Origin: Myxococcaceae bacterium JPH2
GTDB taxonomy: Bacteria; Myxococcota; Myxococcia; Myxococcales; Myxococcaceae
Direction of reading: 5' to 3'
Length of the DNA: 64,000 bases
NCBI GenBank assembly: GCA_016458225.1
Contig: JAEMGR010000010.1
Span: 393,802-457,801, forward strand
Each line of letters opens with the position of its first letter. Position 1 is the stretch's first letter. A program made the translations under genes and the position numbers. The notes beneath the pieces were generated by a model. It was not told where the DNA came from, did no database searches, and saw only the letters and a program-made list of their open reading frames with translations. Below, one piece after another: positions 49,474-57,186 of the stretch.

Positions 49474-51006
49474 TCAGCGCTCCGCTTTCTTCGCGGGACA
49501 GCCTCGCTTGAGCGTGTACTGGTAGTAGCCAATCTCGTCGATCCAGAACTCGCCCTGGAACTTCCAGTAGTTCCACGCCTCGCCCGGCATCTTCGGACGG
49601 TACAGCGACTGACGCGCGAGCAGCGCCCGCTGGTCCACCCCCGCCTGGAACAGGTCCTTCTCATCCAGCGCCGTCTGCACGCGGATGATCTCCGCCTGGT
49701 CGGAGAAGGTGCGCAGGTTGTCGTAGGCCTCGTGCAGTCGACTGCGCGCCAGGGTGCCTCCCACCTGGAGCAACGTGCCGCGCACATCCTCCAAGGACGC
49801 CACGGTCTGCGTCGCCAGCGCCGTGCCTCGCCATGGGCCCTCGGTCAGCTCGCGCTTCTCCGCGTCCACGCGCTCGAGCATCCGCTGAACCTCGCGGATC
49901 CGCTCGTTGTTGCGGATCCACAAGTAGACGGGGCGCGGCAGCCGGCGGTTCTCCGAGGCCACCAGGTTGAAGGCCTGCACCAGCGTGACGTCGTCGCGGG
50001 TGAACGGCTCCAGTTGCTTGGCCATGGGACCGTAGTGCGCGTCGAAGGACGCCAGCGTCGTCTTCACCTCGTCATACAGGCACGAGTAGTAATAGACGGT
50101 CGCCTTGAGGATCCACGACTCGGGCTGGAAGGCGCCCTCGAACTGCGGCGCGTGCAGGGCCTGGAGGCTGCCGAGCGCACCGCCGAAGTCCTCGTTCTGG
50201 AAGCGCGCGAAGCCGTTCTCGAACAAGGCCTGATCCCAGAAGCGCGCATAGCGAGGAACCATCTCGTAGGCCTGCTCCGCGCGGGCATACTCACCGCGGC
50301 GATACAGCACGCGCCCGAGCGACAGCATCGCGAGCTGGCGCGTCTCGGGCAGCTCCACCTGGGGCTCCTTGGCGGCCAGCACGTCGTTGAACGCGGAGAT
50401 GGCCTCCTTGTCGAGCGCCTGAGTCTCCCCCGGGCGCCCCGGGAAGCGCGGATCCGCCAGCACGATGCCCAGCAGGTAGCGCGCCTTCGCGTACACCCGG
50501 CTGTCGCGCGGCACCGCCTCCAACAGCGCGCGAGCCTCCTCGAAGCGCATGCGACGCTGGCTCACCGTGCCCACCAGGTAGTTGATGCGCGCGAGCACCT
50601 CCTTGGGCAGCGTCACCCATTGGTCGCGCACCTCGTCGGTGTAGGCCTGGTTGAGGATGCTGGGGATGAGGTTCTGCTCATCCAACCGCTGCTGCATGTC
50701 CACCAGCCCCTCGATGGCCTTGAGGTACGAGGGGTGCCTGGGGCCCGCGTTGACGATGTTCGCGTAGGTGATGAAGGCCGCCACGGGCAGGTCCTTCTTC
50801 GCGAAGGACTGCGCCAGGTAGTACTCGGAGCGGGCCTTCACGTCCGGGGGCGCATCCCCTTCCGACAAGCGAAGGAAGAGGGGCGCGGCGGTGTCCAGGT
50901 CACCCGCGTTGAAGGCCGCGAGCGCGCGGTTGTACCCGGAGACGTCCTGCTGCGCGGAGGCCGCGAGCGGCGCCAGGACAGCCAGGAGGCGGAGCAGTCG
51001 GGACAT
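49474..51006 (-). CDS. nfsC: NfsC-like periplasmic TPR protein
   Basis: 510 residues from the ATG at 51006 (MSRLLRLLAVLAPLAASAQ, signal peptide). The mature protein is helical and TPR-like (GYNRALAAFNAGDLDTAAPL, YYLAQSFAKKDLPVAAFITY, SLGRVLYRRGEYARAEQAYE, ENGFARFQNEDFGGALGSLQ), then a longer helical region (RNNERIREVQRMLERVDAEK) and a distinctive C-terminal WNYWKFQGEFWIDEIGYYQY followed by TLKRGCPAKK. M. xanthus NfsC and GltC occupy the same place after the two barrel genes. It starts 31 bp after nfsB on the same strand. Function: a periplasmic scaffold between the inner-membrane module and the outer-membrane barrels (inferred from the Glt/Nfs model). Confidence 0.82.
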   Translation of the reverse strand: MSRLLRLLAVLAPLAASAQQDVSGYNRALAAFNAGDLDTAAPLFLRLSEGDAPPDVKARSEYYLAQSFAKKDLPVAAFITYANIVNAGPRHPSYLKAIEGLVDMQQRLDEQNLIPSILNQAYTDEVRDQWVTLPKEVLARINYLVGTVSQRRMRFEEARALLEAVPRDSRVYAKARYLLGIVLADPRFPGRPGETQALDKEAISAFNDVLAAKEPQVELPETRQLAMLSLGRVLYRRGEYARAEQAYEMVPRYARFWDQALFENGFARFQNEDFGGALGSLQALHAPQFEGAFQPESWILKATVYYYSCLYDEVKTTLASFDAHYGPMAKQLEPFTRDDVTLVQAFNLVASENRRLPRPVYLWIRNNERIREVQRMLERVDAEKRELTEGPWRGTALATQTVASLEDVRGTLLQVGGTLARSRLHEAYDNLRTFSDQAEIIRVQTALDEKDLFQAGVDQRALLARQSLYRPKMPGEAWNYWKFQGEFWIDEIGYYQYTLKRGCPAKKAER

Positions 51007-51037
51007 GGCGTTCTTTCCCTCGGTCGTGCGCCGGGCC

Positions 51038-52231
51038 TCAGAAGAGGATGGAGAAGCCAGCATAGAAGCTGACGTTGTTGAGGACGTCCGAGGACGGCTC
51101 GGCGACGAGGTCTCGGCCCAGGATGATGTCCTCGCGGTAGTTCTTCTTCGTCTTCGGATCCACGCCGTCGAACTTCTCCACCTTGCAGCCACCGCTCAGC
51201 TTCAAGTCGGAGAAGGGCAGGTTGCCCGAGCGCGCGGTCTCCATCGCCTCGAAGTCCGACAGCGAGCAGCCATCCACCTTGTCCACGCGCGCCGTGTAGA
51301 GCAGATCGCGGACCTCCATGCGGATGGAGTACGACTCGCCGAACTGGAGCCGGAAGCCCCCACCCACCGAGCCCAGGAACTTGGTGCCCGTGTCGCCGTA
51401 GCGCGCGGGCACCTGGAACGTCTGGCCATCCACCTCGTTGGCCACCGCCGGACGGATGAGGTGGCGCGTGGCGCCCAGGCCCGCGCCGCCGCTCAGCACC
51501 ACGCTGAACTGCGCCAGCGAGTTGTTGAGGAAGGCGAACTTGCCGTACAGCGGCGTCACCTCCACGCCGGCCTGCACGCCCCACTGCAGCAAGAGCGACG
51601 AGGCCGCCTGCGCCTGCTCGCGCACCTTGTCGATCAACTCCAGGTTGAAGTGGCTCTCGTCCGAGTACCAGTTGTACTGGCCCGCCACCTGGACGCCGAA
51701 GTTCTCTTGCAGGTGGTAGACGTAGTGCAGCGCCGTCCCCACGTGGTTGGTGTACTTGCCATTGAGTTGCACCACTGCCGGATACAGCACGACCTCGTGG
51801 TGGCCCTCGTCGGCGAAGCGCTTCTTCTGGACGATGTGGACGTTGACGTTGGGGTCGTAGAGCGGCGCGCCATTGACCAGGCGCTGCTGCGCCGCGTCCG
51901 TGGTGCGAGGCCCCTCCGAGGAGAGGTCGGGCGTGTCATCCGCGGCCGCAGGAGGAGGAGCGGGGGTCGGCACGGCCACGGGCGCATCGGGCGCGGGCGC
52001 CGAGGCCTCGATGGCGCGCACCGGCGAGTGCTGCATCGCGGGCGTGACCGGGGGCGGGCGCTCCCGAGGCGCGCGCGGCGGCTCGGGCTGGGGGCTCGCG
52101 TTGACGGGCTCCGGCGGAATGGCCGACTCGGGGCCCGGCGCGGGCACGGGTTGTTCGCCGCTCGAGACCTGAGCGAGCGCGAGCGCGGGCAGCGCGGTGA
52201 ACAGGAGCGCGAGGCGCGGGAAGGTTCGCAT
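51038..52231 (-). CDS. nfsB: NfsB-like outer-membrane barrel with Pro-rich N-terminal segment
   Basis: 397 residues from the ATG at 52231. A signal peptide (RLALLFTALPALALAQ) is followed by about 85 residues rich in Pro/Ala/Glu, probably an extended periplasmic arm. Then comes a transmembrane barrel with amphipathic strands (HEVVLYPAVVQLNGKYTNHV, GTALHYVYHLQENFGVQVAG, QYNWYSDESHFNLEL, QFSVVLSGGAGLGATRHL, VGGGFRLQFGESYSIRMEVR) and a C-terminal SFYAGFSILF, the aromatic end expected for BamA recognition. Two Cys (DGCSLSD, SGGCKVE) could pair. NfsB and its paralogue GltB form the outer-membrane end of the machine. The gene is 9 bp after nfsA. Confidence 0.82.
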   Translation of the reverse strand: MRTFPRLALLFTALPALALAQVSSGEQPVPAPGPESAIPPEPVNASPQPEPPRAPRERPPPVTPAMQHSPVRAIEASAPAPDAPVAVPTPAPPPAAADDTPDLSSEGPRTTDAAQQRLVNGAPLYDPNVNVHIVQKKRFADEGHHEVVLYPAVVQLNGKYTNHVGTALHYVYHLQENFGVQVAGQYNWYSDESHFNLELIDKVREQAQAASSLLLQWGVQAGVEVTPLYGKFAFLNNSLAQFSVVLSGGAGLGATRHLIRPAVANEVDGQTFQVPARYGDTGTKFLGSVGGGFRLQFGESYSIRMEVRDLLYTARVDKVDGCSLSDFEAMETARSGNLPFSDLKLSGGCKVEKFDGVDPKTKKNYREDIILGRDLVAEPSSDVLNNVSFYAGFSILF

Positions 52232-52240
52232 GGGGCCGGC

Positions 52241-53059
52241 CTAGAAGGAGAAGGTGTAGCCAAGGTCGAACTGCACCAGGTGCGTGAGTCCGGGGCTCGG
52301 GGCGCTCTCACCCGTCTCGCGTCCGGCCTCCCAGTCATCGCGCAGCAGGTTCACCCGGTAGCTGTCGCGGAAGATCCAATCGCGCACCTCCAGCTTCACG
52401 CCGTGCTTGTCGAGGATGAAGAAGCGGAAGCCCAGCGCCCCGGACACCACCGGCGCCACGCGCGTCTCGTGGACCCAGAAGTCCTCGCGCGCGCTGCCGC
52501 GATCATCCAGCGCGGTCCGGTCGTCACAGACGCCCGCCGTGCGGTCCACCACGTGTGAGCACTGGATGATGGACTGGCGCTTGAACGAGCCCACCCCACC
52601 GCCCGCCCAGAGGTACGCCTGGAAGTGCGCCGGGATGTCGGACACCAGGCTCAGCTTCCCGTAGACGGGCGCCCACCGCACACCCGCGACCCCGTGGAAG
52701 TTCATCTGCCAGAGGTCCTCCAACTCGTCGGTGATCTTCTTGTCCTGCCGGTCCAGGAAGCTCTCCGAGATGGAGCGCGCCAACCCCGTGTGGCGGCTGG
52801 CCGCGTAGCCAGCACGGGCCTCCAGGGCGAGCGTGTCGAAGAGGTTGTAGGCGAGGCCCACGTCGAAGAAGTAGTGGGCCGTCAGGTGCGTCTGCACCGG
52901 AAGACCCACCGACAACGACAGCTCCGGATGTCCCGCCGGGCGATACAGCCGATTGCGGACGACCGCCGAGTCGAGGACGCCCTCCTCCTGAGCGGCAGCC
53001 CCGAGCGCCGTCAGCGTGGCGAGCAGCGAAGTGAGGACGCGAAACGTGCGTGCTTTCAT
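52241..53059 (-). CDS. nfsA: NfsA-like outer-membrane barrel, first gene of the cluster
   Basis: 272 residues from the ATG at 53059 (MKARTFRVLTSLLATLTALG), which starts a signal peptide ending near AAAQ. The mature part is a barrel with strands such as LSLSVGLPVQTHLTAHYFFD, VGLAYNLFDTLALEARAGYA, FQAYLWAGGGVGSFKRQ and VSGALGFRFFILDKHGVKLE, and a C-terminal LVQFDLGYTFSF. Two Cys in IIQCSHVVDR and GVCDDRT are likely paired. It is homologous in layout to the NfsB barrel next to it, so the two are probably ancient duplicates, as described for NfsA/NfsB and GltA/GltB. No -24/-12 promoter was found upstream; an inverted repeat lies at 53175-53194. Confidence 0.82.
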   Translation of the reverse strand: MKARTFRVLTSLLATLTALGAAAQEEGVLDSAVVRNRLYRPAGHPELSLSVGLPVQTHLTAHYFFDVGLAYNLFDTLALEARAGYAASRHTGLARSISESFLDRQDKKITDELEDLWQMNFHGVAGVRWAPVYGKLSLVSDIPAHFQAYLWAGGGVGSFKRQSIIQCSHVVDRTAGVCDDRTALDDRGSAREDFWVHETRVAPVVSGALGFRFFILDKHGVKLEVRDWIFRDSYRVNLLRDDWEAGRETGESAPSPGLTHLVQFDLGYTFSF

Positions 53060-53270
53060 GGCTCCTGCCCGGCCCGGGGGGGCCGCCGTGTGCGAGAGGC
53101 AGAGCCTCCCCCAACGCGAGGCCTGCGTCACCGATCAGGCCTCTTCCGTGGCACAGCGATGTGCACACGCCGCCCCCTCACGGCAAGGTGAGGGCGCCCC
53201 GGCTTGCAGGACTTTCCATCCCCGGCCCCCCTCCCGCCCACTGCCGAACGCTTCCGGGTCCTTCAGGGCT
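53060..53270 (-). promoter_or_regulatory. Upstream region of the nfs-like operon with an inverted repeat
   Basis: The 211 bp between the nfsA start and the rplC terminator must hold the operon promoter, because that terminator should block read-through. CCCTCAC at 53175-53181 and GTGAGGG at 53188-53194 form a 7-bp inverted repeat with a 6-base centre, about 120 bp upstream of nfsA. No convincing sigma-70 or sigma-54 match was seen. No gene is present. Confidence 0.4.
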
Positions 53271-53321
53271 GAAAAAACGAACGCCCCGCCCGGCACCCTG
53301 GAAGGGTCCGGAGACGGGGCG
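53271..53321 (-). terminator. Strong intrinsic terminator after rplC
   Basis: On the minus strand, CGCCCCG (from 53315-53321) pairs with CGGGGCG (from 53282-53288) and is followed by TTCGTTTTTTC, with six consecutive T from 53277 down to 53272. The space between the arms can fold further (GGACCCTTCCAGGGT-like). It ends the rplC transcript and isolates it from nfsA. Confidence 0.85.
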
Positions 53322-53355
53322 TCGGTCGCGCTCGAGTACAGACGCGCTGCGTGAA

Positions 53356-54027
53356 TCAGCCGCGCGCGGCCTTGTGCTGCTCGCGCATCGCCACCTTGAT
53401 GCTGGGGCGAACGTAGACGATGGCGTCGTTGTGGCCCGGGACGGCGCCCTTGACCAGGACGAGGCCCTTCTCCACATCCACCGCCACGACGGACAGGTTC
53501 TGGGTGGTGACCTGCTCCACGCCGTAGTGGCCGGGCATCTTCTTGTTCGGGTACGTACGGCCCGGCGTCTTACGCTGACCGATGGCGCCCGGGTGACGCT
53601 GGTACTCGTGCGTACCGTGCGTCTTCGTCTGCGAACCCTTGAAGCTCCAGCGGCGCATGACGCCGGAGAAGCCGCGACCCTTGGTGATGCCCGTGACGTC
53701 CACGAGCTGGCCCTTCGCGAACATGTCCGCCTTCACGGCGTCGCCCACGTTGAAGCCCGCAGCCTCCTCAGGAGACACGCGGAACTCCTTCAGGTGGCGG
53801 CGCGCCGCGGCGTTGTTCTTCTTGAAGAAGCCACGCACCGGCTGGGTCAGCACCTTCTCGCGAACCTCGCCGAAGCCGAGGGTCACCGCGGAGTACTGAT
53901 CCTTCTCCGGGGTGCGCTTGCCCATCACCTGGCAGGTGTTGACGTCGATGACCGTCACCGGAACGAGGTTGCCCTCGTCGTTGAACACCTGGGTCATTCC
54001 GATCTTCTTGCCAATCAGACCCTTCAC
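53356..54027 (-). CDS. rplC: 50S ribosomal protein L3
   Basis: 223 residues from a GTG at 54027, with GAGG five bases upstream. L3 binds 23S rRNA and helps initiate large-subunit assembly, reaching the peptidyl transferase centre. The start MKGLIGKKIGMTQVFNDEGN, the loop KGRGFSGVMRRWSFKG, the central HGTHEYQRHPGAIGQRKTPG and the final TQNLSVVAVDVEKGLVLVKG are all recognisable. The segment RTYPNKKMPGHYG differs from the RVFKGKKMAGHMG common in other bacteria. The gene is not followed by rplD or rplW and not preceded by rpsJ, so it lies outside an S10-type operon and has its own promoter and terminator. It may be the only L3 of the genome, relocated, or a second copy. Confidence 0.93.
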   Translation of the reverse strand: MKGLIGKKIGMTQVFNDEGNLVPVTVIDVNTCQVMGKRTPEKDQYSAVTLGFGEVREKVLTQPVRGFFKKNNAAARRHLKEFRVSPEEAAGFNVGDAVKADMFAKGQLVDVTGITKGRGFSGVMRRWSFKGSQTKTHGTHEYQRHPGAIGQRKTPGRTYPNKKMPGHYGVEQVTTQNLSVVAVDVEKGLVLVKGAVPGHNDAIVYVRPSIKVAMREQHKAARG

Positions 54028-54043
54028 GTCGTCCTCACAGCGA

Positions 54044-54107
54044 GCGCCCGTGGCGCTGAAAACCCAATAAAATCAATGAACTGGCCCGCACAGCATCCCA
54101 CGGGCGC
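54044..54107 (-). promoter_or_regulatory. Inverted repeat in the rplC leader
   Basis: GCGCCCGTGG at 54044-54053 and CCACGGGCGC at 54098-54107 are perfect 10-bp arms separated by 44 bases. Both lie between the predicted transcription start and the ribosome site, so a long-range stem would form in the leader RNA just upstream of the start codon. The loop region is unusually A/T-rich. Control by L3 or another ribosomal protein is possible but not shown. Confidence 0.5.
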
Positions 54108-54120
54108 CAGGAAGCGGCGC

Positions 54121-54148
54121 AAGATAGCAGACACGCCCCCCACGTCAA
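54121..54148 (-). promoter_or_regulatory. Sigma-70-type promoter for rplC
   Basis: Read on the minus strand, TTGACG (from 54143-54148) and TATCTT (from 54121-54126) are separated by 16 bp. The -35 matches consensus at five of six positions. Transcription would start near 54114, giving a leader of about 87 bases. Confidence 0.65.
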
Positions 54149-54171
54149 GCACTACGGGCGGGGTGCCCCCC

Positions 54172-54942
54172 TCACTGTGCGCGATCCAGACGAGGGTAGA
54201 ACGGCGCGAGCTGCGCGTCCGCGATGCGCAGGGAATACACCTCTTCGCCCAGAAGGAACAGGGCTTGATCGAGGTAATCCTCCGAGGCCTTCACCGCCTC
54301 CTCCTGCGTGGCGATGGATTGATCCAACTCCGCCATGCGCTCGTCGTGGGCGAGCTTGCGTGCCTCCTGCTCGTCCTCCATCTCCAGCAGGCGCTTGTGC
54401 GCCAGGATGCCGGCGGCGCCGGGCTGTCCCGGAAAGGGCGTCAGCGCCGTGGCGACCTGATGCTCCAGGTCTTCAATCTCGCGGGCGAGGCGCATCTGGG
54501 TGATGCGGTTCTTCTTGAGGTTCTGGCGAGCCACGTCGAGCCGGCTCGCGTCCTGGGTGATGAGTTCCAGGTCCTCCATCTTCTGTTCCATCTGCTTCAG
54601 GCCGAACTGGGCGTAGCGGTAGTCGGCGCGCTTGTTGGTCAGCGTCTTGCGCAGCCCCCGGACCTTGCCTTCCACGGAGTCCACGGCCTTCTTCCACTTG
54701 GTGACAATCGCCTGGTGCCCGACCCGCTCCTCGTCCTGCTGCGCGAGGAAGTCCTGGAACGCCGCGTCTTCGTCGTTCATCTCCTGCTCCATGGCGCCGA
54801 GCTGGTCGCGGCTCGCCACCACGGCCTCCTCGGCCTTGAACACACGGTCCATGGAACGGGGGCAGCCCGGCTTGCCCGGCAAGCGATCGCGCGCCAGGTC
54901 ACCGAGCTGGAAGATGAGATCGTTGTAGCTCTCCTTCGCCAT
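54172..54942 (-). CDS. Long coiled-coil protein of unknown function
   Basis: 256 residues from the ATG at 54942 (MAKESYNDLIFQLGDLARDR); an ATG at 54954 would add four residues (MKPP), and neither has a clear ribosome site. Most of the protein is predicted coiled coil, with heptad-like hydrophobic spacing in segments such as AVVASRDQLGAMEQEMNDED, KKAVDSVEGKVRGLRKTL, LKQMEQKMEDLELITQDASR and REIEDLEHQVATALTPFP. No signal peptide or membrane segment. The promoter of rplC lies just before its stop codon, on the same strand, so the two genes are probably separate transcripts. I do not recognise a family. Confidence 0.75.
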   Translation of the reverse strand: MAKESYNDLIFQLGDLARDRLPGKPGCPRSMDRVFKAEEAVVASRDQLGAMEQEMNDEDAAFQDFLAQQDEERVGHQAIVTKWKKAVDSVEGKVRGLRKTLTNKRADYRYAQFGLKQMEQKMEDLELITQDASRLDVARQNLKKNRITQMRLAREIEDLEHQVATALTPFPGQPGAAGILAHKRLLEMEDEQEARKLAHDERMAELDQSIATQEEAVKASEDYLDQALFLLGEEVYSLRIADAQLAPFYPRLDRAQ

Positions 54943-54999
54943 GGGCGGTTTCATACGCCCAAGGCGCCGGGACTGTCACCGGCCGTGCACGCCTGAGAC

Positions 55000-55467
55000 T
55001 CAGGAATCCGCAGGAGCCGCCGCCGCGGCGTCCATGGACAGGGTGGCGAGCGCGCCCTCCGCCAAGGCCAGGAGCTCCCGGGCGCGGTCCTGCTCCTCGG
55101 TGCGGTTGAGTTCGCAGACCCAAGCGGAGGACAGGTCCGCTTGTTGCCGGGCCAGCTCGGCGGTGGACTCGTAGCGGGTGGCGGAGACGCGGGCGAAGGC
55201 GCCCTCGCGGCGCAACTCCAACACGGTGTCCGCGCCCAGCTCGATGTCCTCAGGGGGAACGGGGAGCGGTCCGCGGCCCAGCGCGGCCAGTCGGGCCAGC
55301 AGGCGCGAGGCATGCGCCCGGCAGAAGGCCGCCAGCACCATGAGCCGTGCCCGCACGCGCGCGTCCCCCATGCGCTCCGCCAGCGCCGTCATGCGTCGGG
55401 CGGACACGACCTCTGCTTCCCACGCGGCGGCCAGCGCCGCTGCCAACCGCGTATGCCTCGCACCCAT
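55000..55467 (-). CDS. Small helical protein, unknown function
   Basis: 155 residues from the ATG at 55467. It is rich in Ala, Leu, Arg and Glu with long helices (LAAALAAAWEAEVVSARRMT, VRARLMVLAAFCRAHASRLL, YESTAELARQQADLSSAWVC, ELLALAEGALATLSM). The pairing of Glu and His within successive helices is loosely like ferritin-type four-helix bundles, but the EXXH spacing is not clear, so this is only a guess. No signal peptide. It precedes the coiled-coil gene by 57 bp on the same strand. Confidence 0.65.
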   Translation of the reverse strand: MGARHTRLAAALAAAWEAEVVSARRMTALAERMGDARVRARLMVLAAFCRAHASRLLARLAALGRGPLPVPPEDIELGADTVLELRREGAFARVSATRYESTAELARQQADLSSAWVCELNRTEEQDRARELLALAEGALATLSMDAAAAAPADS

Positions 55468-55521
55468 CAGCGTCCCTCCCCACCCTCTTCCGAGGGAAGC
55501 TAGGAACGGCCTCCTGGGGAT

Positions 55522-56586
55522 TCAACCGAGGGCCCGCTGGACCATCCAGTAGCCACCAGCGACGAGGATGCCAAGCGAGAGGAATCGCACGGTGCGCTGA
55601 TGCAGCGTGGGGCGGCGCTGAACCATGCGCAGGACGGGCAGCAACACCGCCACCACCGCGGCCTGCCCCACCTCCACGCCGAGGTTGAAACCCAACAGCC
55701 CCGACACCACGTCCTGCCCCAGTCCCTGCTCGCGCAGCGCGCTGGCGAAGCCGAAGCCGTGCACCAGGCCGAACAGGAAGGTGACGAGCACGCGGTGCTC
55801 GTGGCGCCGCAGCACGAGGTTCTCCACGGCCACATAGATGATCGACGCCGCGATGGCCGCCTCGACCCAGCGGGCGCGGGTGCCGTCCAGCACCACGAAC
55901 CCCAGCGCTGTCGCCCCCAGCGTCAACGAGTGGGCCACCGTGAACGACGTCACCAGCCACAACACGCGCCGGAACGAGCCACCCACCAGCAACACGGCCA
56001 GCAGGAAGGCCAGGTGATCCACCCCGCTGAAGATGTGGTGGATGCCCAGGGAGATCCACCCGCCCAGACCCGAGACGCGCCCGGCCGACTCGCCGGGCCC
56101 GGGCAAAATCACGGACGGCTGCGCCGCGTCCGCGAACAACGCGCCCGGCCCCTCGCCTTCGAGGAAGCTGCCCACCACCACCCGGTAGTTGGCTGGCAAC
56201 ACCGCGAGCAACCGGAAGGTCTGCCGCAGCGGACCGGCGGGACACTCGAACGTGGCGCTCAGCTCCACGTAGGCATCGCGCAGCCACGCACGCTGGCCAC
56301 TCCGGACGCAGGCCTTGCCACCAGCCGTCATCGGCATCGCGTCCCACACGCCCACAGAGAGGGCGGCCGCGCGCGCGTCCAGGTCCGCCTGGGTGAGGGA
56401 GCCCGTCGCGTCCGAGGGCACGAGCAGCGCCAGCGTGTTCGCGGTCAGCGTCACCGTCTCCTGGACTCGGGACGCGTCCGCTGCGTCGCGACGGGCCTGG
56501 GCATAGAGGATGTCCGCGTCGTGCGCGCGCGCGAGGCTCCCCCACAGCGCGGCCAGCAGCACCATCCCCAGACAGACGTTCCTCAT
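55522..56586 (-). CDS. HupE/UreJ family membrane protein with exported N-terminal domain
   Basis: 354 residues from the ATG at 56586. A signal peptide (MRNVCLGMVLLAALWGSLARA) is followed by a soluble domain of about 150 residues (VTLTANTLALLVPSDATGSL, YVELSATFECPAGPLRQTFR), then a C-terminal membrane domain of about six helices. The HupE/UreJ motifs are clear: GIHHIFSGVDHLAFLLAVLL, FTVAHSLTLGATALG, LFGLVHGFGFASALREQGLG and LLGFNLGVEVGQA. HupE/UreJ proteins are thought to import nickel or cobalt for metalloenzymes. The conserved His and Asp residues (GIHH, GVDH) fit a metal role. No hydrogenase or urease gene is in the window, so the substrate is uncertain. Confidence 0.88.
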   Translation of the reverse strand: MRNVCLGMVLLAALWGSLARAHDADILYAQARRDAADASRVQETVTLTANTLALLVPSDATGSLTQADLDARAAALSVGVWDAMPMTAGGKACVRSGQRAWLRDAYVELSATFECPAGPLRQTFRLLAVLPANYRVVVGSFLEGEGPGALFADAAQPSVILPGPGESAGRVSGLGGWISLGIHHIFSGVDHLAFLLAVLLVGGSFRRVLWLVTSFTVAHSLTLGATALGFVVLDGTRARWVEAAIAASIIYVAVENLVLRRHEHRVLVTFLFGLVHGFGFASALREQGLGQDVVSGLLGFNLGVEVGQAAVVAVLLPVLRMVQRRPTLHQRTVRFLSLGILVAGGYWMVQRALG

Positions 56587-56622
56587 CGCGCCGGAGAGAC
56601 TGCCCGGCGCGCCCAGGAGCGT

Positions 56623-57186
56623 CTACTCCTGGATGAAGCGCAGGTGGATCTGCTGCCGGCCGCTCAGCCCCCCGTGGTGCGCGCCGCACCTCGGGCAGTA
56701 GAGCGCGCTGTCCCATTCCCAGAGGGCCTGCACGTCCTCGCCACAGCACACCATGGGGATGACGCGCAGGGACTCGGAGTCAGGCGGCATGGGGCCCGGC
56801 AGGTCCTCGGGAGGCACGACCACGAAGGTGGGCCGAGGGTTCTGCGACAGCGTCCGCGTCACGTGCGCGAGCTGCTCGTAGCGCACGTGGTTGGCCCAGG
56901 CGCGGGCCACGCGCTCGACGTGCACGTGCTGCTCGGTGGTCAGCCACGAATCCGTGGGCGCCTTGTGGCCACAGTACAGGCAGCACCACGGCGGCCCTTC
57001 CGAGTCCCCACTCTCGTGCGCGTTCTCGAACGGGAAAAGGGAAGCCAACCGCCGGTGCACGGCACGGGCATCGTACCGACTGGGCCGCGTCTTGAAGGTG
57101 CGGCCACACGCCGGGCACTCACGACGCACGAAGCCCTTCTCGTCGCGCGGCAGCTCCAGCCGCGCCACGTCCAGCTCCCGGCTCAC
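56623..57186 (-). CDS. Multi-zinc-ribbon protein
   Basis: 187 residues from a GTG at 57186; the upstream in-frame sequence is not protein-like, and the short GTGA overlap with the membrane protein at 57183 supports this start. Cys pairs suggest several zinc sites: CPACGRTFKTR, WCCLYCGHKAP, VCCGEDVQALW and YCPRCGAHHG. Between them lie a helical region (VERVARAWANHVRYEQLAHV) and VPPEDLPGPMPPDSESLRVI. The last Cys pair with the aromatic W..D motif resembles zinc ribbons found in bacterial proteins that bind nucleic acid or act as metallochaperones. I do not recognise the family. Probably cytoplasmic. Confidence 0.75.
   Translation of the reverse strand: MSRELDVARLELPRDEKGFVRRECPACGRTFKTRPSRYDARAVHRRLASLFPFENAHESGDSEGPPWCCLYCGHKAPTDSWLTTEQHVHVERVARAWANHVRYEQLAHVTRTLSQNPRPTFVVVPPEDLPGPMPPDSESLRVIPMVCCGEDVQALWEWDSALYCPRCGAHHGGLSGRQQIHLRFIQE

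Noticed and set aside
41034..53059. Assignment of the cluster to the gliding (Glt) machinery
   Set aside because: Glt genes are split between two loci in M. xanthus and continue into the AgmK/AgmX genes. Here eight genes lie together in Nfs order and stop at the last barrel. Not fully excluded without trees.
53050..54996. Plus-strand open frame of 648 codons opposite rplC
   Set aside because: Antisense to ribosomal protein L3 and the coiled-coil gene; no recognisable domain.
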